The notes beneath the pieces were generated by a model, which was not told where the DNA came from, did no database searches, and was given only the letters and a program-made list of their open reading frames with translations. A DNA stretch of 64,000 nucleotides from Crambe crambe (Eukaryota > Porifera > Demospongiae > Poecilosclerida > Crambeidae): contig OZ004594.1 in assembly GCA_963924555.1 (NCBI GenBank), positions 4,557,563-4,621,562 on the forward strand. The letters are read 5' to 3'. Both the position numbers and the translations under genes were made by a program. Of the stretch, positions 56,328-64,000 are shown in pieces (position 1 is the stretch's first letter; each line of letters opens with the position of its first letter).

Positions 56328-57347
56328 ATGAAGACTTTGATACTGTCATTTATGTTCCCTTTCCTCTATATGATAGTGTATGGACAAGGTGTTACTGAAA
56401 TCCCTCCATCCTGCAACCCAATTATCTCACAGTTAAATGAATCCACTCAAGAGAGTCTACAACAGCTTGTAAACTTTGTGGAACAAAGAGTGGAGCAGGC
56501 TAAGAGAGAAATAGTTTCAAACTTGATACAGTGTCTTCTACCAAGCAATATTGGACAGTACGAATGCAACCCTGCCAACTCCTGTCGAGAAATTAAAGGT
56601 CGTGTTCCCAATAGCCCCTCAGGCTATTACTACATTAAACCCACCACTGGTCCCACTGTGCATGTGTACTGTGAAATGACCAGCTGCAAAGGAGTGGGTG
56701 GACCATGGATGAGAGTGGTGGACTTCAATGCAGACAACACCTCACACTCCTGTCCAAGTGGACTACAACTATTCACCAACATCAGGAGGAGGTGTGGTAT
56801 CCCTAGTGATGGTGCAGGATGTGCTTCTACTATGTTTGACATCCATGGCATCCCTTACCAAAAGGTGTGTGGGAAGGTCATAGGATATCAGGAAGGAAGC
56901 ACAGATGCATTTTATGGAACAAATTTGATTGACAATACTTATGTTGATGGAGTTAGCCTCACACACGGACATCACCCACGATACCATATTTGGACATTTG
57001 CAGCTGCAACTGGTGAGAGCTATGATTTGTGGTACTTAACTACCTGTCCTTGTACACGGAGGCATAGGATAATGCCTCCAATTCCACACTTTGTTGGAAA
57101 TGACTATTTTTGTGATACTGGCACAAGAGGCCGATGGCAATTGAATACCTTATACAGTGATGACCCCCTGTGGGATGGGGCTGGGTGTGGGAGAAATAGC
57201 ACCTGTTGCTCCTTCAACAGTCCTCCGTGGTTCATGAAACAGCTCCCCTCCAGCACTAGTGATGATCTTGAGTTGAGGGTGTGCAGAGGTCAACCACGAT
57301 CTGATGAAGATGTCAGTCTAAAGAGTGTGGAACTTTACGTGCAATAA
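56328..57347 (+). CDS. Array gene 7: secreted coiled-coil Cys-rich protein (chimeric locus)
   Basis: Single exon, 339 residues from ATG at 56328 (signal peptide MKTLILSFMFPFLYMIVYGQ). A longer in-frame opening to 56172 begins with TTG, has no signal peptide and is subtype-A coil, so it is not preferred. Coil and domain start match gene 4; later parts differ: YGTNLIDNT, YDLWYLTTCPCTRRHRI and GRWQLNTLYSD. One framework change is CEMTSC for CKMTSC. Upstream sequence is a decayed subtype-A 5' end, so this gene probably uses a subtype-A promoter (AATAAAAGCTACACTC near 55965). Confidence 0.83.
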   Translation: MKTLILSFMFPFLYMIVYGQGVTEIPPSCNPIISQLNESTQESLQQLVNFVEQRVEQAKREIVSNLIQCLLPSNIGQYECNPANSCREIKGRVPNSPSGYYYIKPTTGPTVHVYCEMTSCKGVGGPWMRVVDFNADNTSHSCPSGLQLFTNIRRRCGIPSDGAGCASTMFDIHGIPYQKVCGKVIGYQEGSTDAFYGTNLIDNTYVDGVSLTHGHHPRYHIWTFAAATGESYDLWYLTTCPCTRRHRIMPPIPHFVGNDYFCDTGTRGRWQLNTLYSDDPLWDGAGCGRNSTCCSFNSPPWFMKQLPSSTSDDLELRVCRGQPRSDEDVSLKSVELYVQ

Positions 57348-57644
57348 CTACATACTCTATATCCTCAATAGAATTGGAGTATAGAAATGTTTGTGTACAT
57401 TAAATGATTCTGCTTAAAAATGTTGCAGTTAATAATACCTTCTTGATATAATATTGGGGTCATGCTCTATCACAAAGTGAGAGCTGAGAGCTCTAATTCA
57501 ATTCGTGATCACACAGACATTGATTATTATTAGTACATAGCCAAGGCTTTGATCTGCACCAGAATCCATGAGCCCTATGATAATTAATCGTTTCCTGTGC
57601 AGGGGAGTAATTTACTAGCAAAACATACTCATGGAGGTCTGTGC

Positions 57645-57704
57645 ACATTGTAATACTGGCGAGATACCTTGTACAGTGATGACCCCCATGGGATGCGGCC
57701 GGAA

Positions 57705-57740
<36 letters not shown>
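57645..57740 (+). pseudogene. Array relic fragment with poly-G run
   Basis: ATACCTTGTACAGTGATGAC and CCCATGGGATG match the DPLWDG region of gene 7; 33 G follow (57708-57740). Confidence 0.7.
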
Positions 57741-57927
57741 CTAGTCTGAGATGAGACCTGATGTTGTCAAAGAGTGTCAATTAATTATCACTGTGCATAA
57801 TTTGGTTCAATTTTGTTGCAAAATAAATATTTGGTGGTATTTTTTTTTATTTTAATAATTCAAAAGCAAGCAAATCAAACAAACAATCAAGCAAGTTACC
57901 AGTTTACCAGTTTGTGAGTATACTCGT

Positions 57928-58160
57928 GAGTGTCTTACTTACACTCACTCTAATGGATCATCTCATGAGGGTCCTACTTACACTCACTCTAATGGATCAT
58001 CTCATGAGGGTCTTACTTACACTCACTCTAATGGTCTTACTTACACTCACTCTAATGGATCATCTCATGAGTGTCTTACTTATACTCACTCTAATGGATC
58101 ATCTCATAAGGGTCTTACTTACACTCACTCTAATGGATCATCTCATGAAGATCCTATTTA
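57928..58160. repeat. 39-bp minisatellite
   Basis: Six units with CTTACTTACACTCACTCTAA and TGGATCATCTCATGAGGGT; one unit is shortened. Confidence 0.95.
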
Positions 58161-58199
58161 GCTACTCATCTCATGAGGAGCAGAATGTATGTTGCTCCT

Positions 58200-59030
58200 G
58201 AAGAAGCTGCAATCTGATTTGGTGAGTTATCCAATGCTTATGCATTTTCTAAATCCATTGGATCCTTATTGTTAATATTTCTGCCAACAATGTACTAGCA
58301 ATGAGGGGTATACCAATAAAGAATTCCTGGTCAGTGCTCCACAAGCCAATGACCTGTCGTTGCAGCTGGGCAAGTATTTTTTGTAATTAACACCTGTAGT
58401 TGGTATGATATTTGTGGTAAGATTTGCTATACAATGGAAATATTAATCCCAGAACAGGCTTGCAGACTGCGGAAATTCATAAATTGTTTTTACTCTATGG
58501 ATACTTATTTGGAGTACTGTGGTTACCACAGTCATGTGTACACACATTATTAGTACAATAGGGCAAATTCCATTTCTCAGTAGTATAGATGGTAGTCACT
58601 TAGCAGCTGATGATAAATCACAGTAAATCCAGCAATCATAATTATATGATACTGAGAAGATCTATTCAGTAAAAAAAGTCATAAACTTAGCATGAAGTAT
58701 AGCTCTTTTCCAGCACTACATTAGATTCATAGAACAATGTTAGCTGGATTTTTTCTGGCTGCTTTATACATTTTATTAACATTCCATTGCTGATTGTTTA
58801 TAGAATGGATTATTCCATCTTCAAAAATCTCTCAGTGCATGACTATTCTGCACATTGTACGTAGCTAGTATTCTTGGAGTGGTTCCTTTTTTATCATAAT
58901 TATGACTAGAATTTTAAAAAAAATCTGAGGATAGAAAAACAATGGCTAATAATATAGCTACTAATAGTACTAAGGAAATGCCAAGGAGTATGGAAGTGTA
59001 TTACTATCGCTGGTATGACATGCAGCTGAC
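58200..59030. other. Intergenic, no gene seen
   Basis: AT-rich; AGTAGTATAGATGGTAGTCACTTAGCAGCTG near 58579 recurs near 62800 in variant form, showing duplicated array flank. Confidence 0.4.
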
Positions 59031-59034
59031 CTGT

Positions 59035-60010
59035 ACAGCGGTTCCTGAGGGTTACCTGCCAGATGGTTCTATGCATGGATGTGGCATATGCCATTTGTTC
59101 TGTCGACTGAACAAAGGCTCCTAAGGGTAACTTGCATGGTCCTGATGGGAACCTGCATGGTAGTGATGTGCACCATCACAGAAGGCTCCTGAGAGTAACC
59201 TGGTGGTATACCAGTTTATAAGCTTATAGAAATGCTTACTGATAACTATAGGTGTAGTACCTACACTGCTAAACACTAGTCAAGTGTCATGAATCCTGTG
59301 GCTTGATGTAGGGATTCTTCCATTCAACTCTTAGCTAGCTGCAGTCCTCATGCGAAGGAGTGCAACTGTCTACATATGTCAACCATTCTCATCCACCCTC
59401 CACCCATTGGCCATTTTACACTAGCTATACCTCATAAAGGAATTCATGGGAGATTTAAAGCAATCATTAATTTTGTTCCATCATTGTTCTGAATGTTTAA
59501 TACTGGCGGACATAGCTAACCCGCTAACCCGTAGTTAACTAGAGTAGCTAACCCGGTGGTATACCAGTTTATAAGCTTATAGAAATGTGGGTCTATTATC
59601 TGATAACTATAGGTGTACGTAGTACCTACACTGCTAAACACAGTCAGTTAATAAGTATATCATTGAGCTTTAATACTGTACTTAAATTTCTATTAAAGCT
59701 CAATAACATTATTATAATTTATTTTAGGACCGTTTTGAATTTTATTTTTAGTGTGTAGCATCCTATAATATTAGATAAATCCAACCAACATCCACTGTGG
59801 TTATCTTATCACTAATACATGCACCAAATTCTGTAAACTGGTGTACCACCAGGTTACCCTAAGGTGCCTTTATTCTGTGATGGTGCACACCACTATCCCT
59901 CAGGACCATGCAGGTCACCTTCAGGAGCCTTTTTTGTCAACAGAACAGATGGTGAATGCCACATCCATGCACATCCATGCATAGGACCCCACTGGTTGGC
60001 AGGTAAGCAA
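59035..60010. mobile_element. Foldback arrangement of the dispersed repeat
   Basis: 59040-59280 and 59790-60010 are inverted copies: GGTTACCTGCCAGATGG, TGTGATGGTGCACACCAC-type and GGTGGTATACCAGTTTATAA blocks. 59550-59645 repeats 59205-59280 directly. No protein frame. Confidence 0.65.
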
Positions 60011-60438
60011 AAGACCTCTGTCTAAATCCAATTTGAGTCACCTAGCTATGTACCTTCATGAGAGATATATCTCAGGCCCAGGGGCTGAGAATCCCCAAAG
60101 GTTTGGGGTGAGGGGGGGGGGGGTCATTTTGGTATTATATATCCCTACTCATGTCACCTTCAAACATGCTGTGGTTAAAAATTTAGGGAGCTCACTCACA
60201 CCTACCCCTCCCTACTCTGAAGCTTAACCCCCTCACCATATAGCTACTCCTGTTTTACTCAAGTCTTCATAAGGAAATTAGGAACTAACATAGAGTTTCT
60301 GCAAATGAACATACCATCATGTGCAGTTTGGTCAAGATGTGGTTTATACATTGAACCATATGATAACTTTGAGGGAAGCAGACTTGTAATAAAATCTGGC
60401 AGTCTTACAATTTGCAGTTTTATATTAATCGTGTCAGG

Positions 60439-61524
60439 ATGCTCCATCAGATTTTACTATTGATGTTCATGGTTACCAGCCAGGTAGCCAAGGGACAAAA
60501 TAATAACGAATTTCCACATCCCTGGAGACAAGGCATCTCACAACTGAATGACTCCATACAGGAGAGCTTCAAAGGAGTTGAGAAAAAGATAATTGCAAGA
60601 ATAGATGATAGTTGCCAAATTGACAAGGAAGTCATGAAGCAAGAGATTGTTTCTGAAGTCACTCAGAAGATAAAGCAACAGTTGTCCCCTTTGGTGCAGT
60701 GTCTACTACCCAGCAATATTGGACAGTATGAATGCAACCCTGCCAAGTCCTGTCGAGAGATCAAAGACTGTGTTCCCAACAGCCCCTCAGGCTATTACTA
60801 CATCAAACTGACCACTGGTCCCACTGTGCGTGTGTACTGTAAAATGACCAGCTGCAAAGGAGTGGATGGACCATGGATGAGAGTGGTAGACTTCAATGCA
60901 GACAACACCTCACAATCCTGTCCAAGTGGACTACAACTATTCACCAACATCAGGAGGAGGTGTGGCATGCCTAGTGATGGTGCAGGATGTGCTTCTACCA
61001 TGTTTGACATCCATGGTATCCCTTACCAAAAGGTGTGTGGGAAGGTCATAGGGTACCAGGAAGCAAGCCCAGATGCATTCGCCAATTATCATGTGAGACC
61101 GAATGGTATAAATGGTGCTTATGTTGATGGAGCTAGTCTAACACATGGACATAATCCACGACATCACATCTGGACATTAACAGCTGCACTTGATGAAGCT
61201 GGTATAATTAGACACTCAATTTGTCCTTGCACACATAGAGGTGGATCTGCTACTCAACTTCCGTCTTTTATAGGAAGTAGCTATTTTTGTGACACTGGTT
61301 CTAGAGGTCATTATCGGATTGGAACATTTTATGGAGATGACCCCCTGTGGGATGGGGCTGGATGTGGGGGGTCAAGCACCTGCTGTTCCTTCAACAGTCC
61401 TCCATGGTTCATGAAGCAGCTCTCCTCCAGCACTAGTGATGACCTTGAGTTGAGAGTGTGCAGAGATGAGCCTAGAAGTAATGAAGATGTTGGCCTAAAG
61501 AGTGTGGAACTTTATGTACAATAG
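60439..61524 (+). CDS. Array gene 8: secreted coiled-coil Cys-rich protein
   Basis: Single exon, 361 residues from ATG at 60439 (MLHQILLLMFMVTSQVAKGQ); the open frame extends 9 codons further to a TTG, not preferred. Short coil with sequon NDS (ISQLNDSIQESFKGVEKKI), then CQIDKEVMKQEIVSEVTQKI, which is shared with gene 5, and CLLPSN. Domain from YECNPAKSC. Variable segments ANYHVRPNGINGA, IIRHSICPCTHRGGSA and GHYRIGTFYGD. Domain and 3' flank are nearly the same as gene 5, but the leader differs, so it is a hybrid of leader and body types. Confidence 0.86.
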   Translation: MLHQILLLMFMVTSQVAKGQNNNEFPHPWRQGISQLNDSIQESFKGVEKKIIARIDDSCQIDKEVMKQEIVSEVTQKIKQQLSPLVQCLLPSNIGQYECNPAKSCREIKDCVPNSPSGYYYIKLTTGPTVRVYCKMTSCKGVDGPWMRVVDFNADNTSQSCPSGLQLFTNIRRRCGMPSDGAGCASTMFDIHGIPYQKVCGKVIGYQEASPDAFANYHVRPNGINGAYVDGASLTHGHNPRHHIWTLTAALDEAGIIRHSICPCTHRGGSATQLPSFIGSSYFCDTGSRGHYRIGTFYGDDPLWDGAGCGGSSTCCSFNSPPWFMKQLSSSTSDDLELRVCRDEPRSNEDVGLKSVELYVQ

Positions 61525-62204
61525 AACATTGATTTGTTCAATAATTATTGTTCTGATGAATGAAAATTTTGTGTACTGCTATGTATTAAATTATACACTC
61601 ACTCTAATGCAGTTTAAGCTAGCTGCAATGATATTAAATTCTTCTCAATTAGAAAAAAAATTACTGTACATACGGAACGAAAATTAGGAAACTTTTGATA
61701 TGATATCTTCTTTCATAATGGCAATCTTCTTTCTATTTTCTCTGATTTCTCCTCAGACATTCTTGTGTTGAGCTGTTCTGTCTGGGGTTTAAGTGAGGAA
61801 GCTGTATGTGTACCAGCCACTTCATAGAGCTATCATAAAGTTTGAGCAATTCATGATTAACTATGCATGATAATATGATGTTGTTTCATTTTAGCTAGCT
61901 ATTACGTAGCTCATCGTCTTTGTTTATCTATTTATGCTAGGTGATTAGTAGTGCTTTAGCTAGCTATAGGTCATATAATGGTTCCATGAGGGTTACATGC
62001 GGCTGCCAACTAGTCCTATGTATGGATGTGGTGTACTCTGGCTCCTCTGAGTGGTGACCTGTTTACAGACTTGTGGGTCTATTAGCTGCTGCTTGTTGTG
62101 ATTTTTGGTAACCCTTCCTGGCATTATGTGTCATCTTCTACACTGACATCAGAGTGCGTGATCTGGCTCCTGCATGAGGGTAATCTTTAATTCCCAATAT
62201 CTGG
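61525..62204. repeat. 3' flank of gene 8 and left arm of a large inverted repeat
   Basis: Matches 51660-52330 directly and 63585-64000 inverted (AGTGAGGAAGCT, TGTACCAGCCACTTCATA, AATTCATGATTA, GGTTCCATGAGGGTTAC, TTACAGACTTGTGGGTCTAT). Confidence 0.8.
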
Positions 62205-62585
62205 GAATTGCGGTGCTGACACATCGACATAACCCTCGTCAGCTGCAGTTGGAGAAGATGACAGAGTTAGTGGAGGTAGCTATTCATGTGCAGGTAGTCA
62301 TGGACCATTTTCTCAAGTTCCATCTTTTGTCGGAAGTGATTTCTATTTGTGATACTGGTTCTAGAAGTGGTTGGCAACACGGATTCTTTAACAATGACAC
62401 CCTGTGAGATGGGGCTGAATTCAGGAGGCCTAGCACCTGCTGTTTTTTCAACAGTCCTCCGTGGTTCTTGAAGCAGCTCTCCTCCATCACTAGTGATGAC
62501 CTTGAGTTGAGGGTGTGCAGAGATGAGCCTAGAAGTAATGAAGATGTTGGCCTAAAGAGTGTGGAACTATAATTATGTGCAATAG
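62205..62585 (+). pseudogene. Array relic like gene 4, 3' half
   Basis: CATCGACATAACCCTCGTCA, GTAGTCATGGACCATTTTCT, TCTAGAAGTGGTTGGCAACA and the 3' terminus AAGAGTGTGGAACTATA. Stop codons, a frameshift and a degraded STCC block (ACCTGCTGTTTTTTC). Confidence 0.88.
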
Positions 62586-63214
62586 CTAATTATTGTATAT
62601 TGATTAATATTAACAAAATCTATGTTCTAGCTATCACTAATGAGTTGATTCCAAAAAAAAATGTTTGGTTTGAAATATGATCTGCACCAGAATCTAATCA
62701 TTTCCTGTCAACAAGTGATGAGGGGAAATTTTACAGACAAATAGCTAGGGTGTTGTTTACTCCTGTATGCATAATATGTGGATAATCAAACACCACAGCA
62801 GTATAGAAGGTTGCCACTTAGCAGCTGTGACAGATGTTGCTAACCACTGTAAATCCAGCAATAAAAATACGTATGGGAGTCACACTTATACTGTTAAAAT
62901 TTAATGACTCAACTATTGCCAACTGCTGCAGAAGAAGTCAGAACAGAAGATGCTCTCATAATAAACTGGAGTAGCTATAAGAGAGTAATTTCTAGTGATA
63001 CCTCTCAATTTACTGATGATAATTATCATCAATAGAGGTTTCTTGTATTTATCCATTTGTTTATGTAGTGAACTGGCCAGACTCTGGACTGCAGTTTTGT
63101 ACAAACATGATAATAACATTTAAGAATGCACAGACTATTCACATGAGTACAGTTTACCACAAACCTATATACACAGGTTGAGAGAGAAAACTTGCATTAT
63201 AGGACAAACTACTG
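62586..63214. pseudogene. Array flank with coil relic
   Basis: 62905-63005 (TTGCCAACTGCTGCAGAAGA, CAGAAGATGCTCTCATAATA, TCTAGTGATACCTCTCAA) is a coil fragment of subtype A. The rest is AT-rich flank without genes. Confidence 0.6.
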
Positions 63215-63355
63215 GTAGATTAGTGACACTGGTTTTCTAGAAGTGATTGGCAGCACAGATTTTTTGGTGATGGGATGTGGGGGGGTCTAGCAGCAGCACC
63301 TGCTCTTCCTTCAACAGTCCTCCATGGTTCATGAAGCAGCACTAGTACTGCAGGT
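63215..63355 (+). pseudogene. Array relic, C-terminal fragment
   Basis: GTGACACTGGTTTTCTAGAA, CACCTGCTCTTCCTTCAACA and TCCTCCATGGTTCATGAAGC in broken frames. Confidence 0.8.
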
Positions 63356-63489
63356 ATACTATTTTTATGTGGGCCAAGGCAGATTAGCTAGCTATTTGTT
63401 ACTCATAATACATACCAGTACTAATTTACTACATGATTGCATGAAATTTGGAGATACTTATTGTATGCTCGAACTATATATGAAGTGGC

Positions 63490-64000
63490 CGGCACTCTTG
63501 AAGTTATGATTTGAGCTGAGCAGAGTTAAATCCTACAGATGTGTGTGTACCACATTTCATTTGACCACTGCAATTCACAGATATACGTAGGGAACTAAAG
63601 GTTACCCTCATGCAGGAGCCACATAATTTTTAATCACGCACTCTGATGTCAGTATTTACGTCTTATAGAAGGTGACACATAATGCCAGGAAGGGTTACTA
63701 CCAAAAACCACAACCAGCAGCAGCTAATAGACCCACAAGTCTCACTCAGAGGAGCCGGAGTACACCACATCCATACATTGGACTAGCTAGTTGGCAGGTA
63801 ACCCTCATGGAACCCTATAGCTAGCTAAAGCACTACTAATCACCTAGCATAAATAGGTAAACAAACACAATGAACTACGTAATAGCTAGCTAAAACGAAG
63901 CAACATCATATTATTATCATGCATAGCTAATCATGAATTGCTCAAACTTTATGATAGCTATATGAAGTGGCTGGTACACATACTATAGCTTCCTCACTTA
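63490..64000 (-). repeat. Right arm of the large inverted repeat
   Basis: Inverse of 51930-52440, and from 63585 also of 61787-62200. Continues past the window edge. Confidence 0.8.

Overview
The window looks like nuclear DNA of a demosponge, most probably Amphimedon queenslandica. It is AT-rich with many TAGCTAGCT motifs, short GT-AG introns, abundant microsatellites and small inverted-repeat elements, and its genes are of animal type (mind bomb, receptor tyrosine kinase, glyoxalase II) alongside a large lineage-specific secreted family. The species name is an inference from sequence style, not from a database search. Several conventional start codons were chosen over longer frames that begin with TTG or GTG.

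Layout. 1-4.2 kb: the transmembrane and kinase half of a receptor tyrosine kinase (+), with a transposon-like element in its last intron. 4.7-12 kb: a cluster of POT/SLC15-like transporters (-): one 3' pseudogene fragment and two intact single-exon genes. 12.1-12.9 kb: a decayed, diverged relative (-) of the secreted family that fills the right half of the window. 13-15.5 kb: repeats and a transposed fragment of mind bomb. 15.5-27.6 kb: a complete mind bomb-type E3 ligase (-); I reconstruct 20 coding exons whose phases all join. It is head-to-head, 213 bp apart, with glyoxalase II (HAGH, 8 exons, +, 27.9-30.4 kb), whose fourth intron contains about 400 bp of pure (TC)n ending 8 bp before the 3' splice site. 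31.1-33.8 kb: a three-exon secreted protein of unknown function.

34.4-64 kb: a tandem array, all on +, of single-exon genes for secreted proteins made of a signal peptide, an N-glycosylated coiled coil of variable length and a cysteine-rich C-terminal domain of about 260 residues. The first half of that domain resembles the start of fibrinogen-related domains. Seven copies are intact (starts at 34664, 38084, 42094, 48666, 52910, 56328 and 60439), one is a recent pseudogene with two lesions (50423), and about ten are relics. Frameworks are nearly identical even in DNA, while three short segments differ in every copy. Four copies share a promoter block plus TATA box; one gene is a chimera made by recombination between two subtypes. 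This array is the most interesting system here. It fits a birth-and-death, gene-converting recognition or lectin-like family, but its function is not known to me.

The space between array genes holds segmental duplications, MITEs (one with 5-bp target duplications and an empty site in a duplicated copy), tRNA-derived SINE-like sequences, LINE fragments and a large inverted repeat that runs off the right edge.
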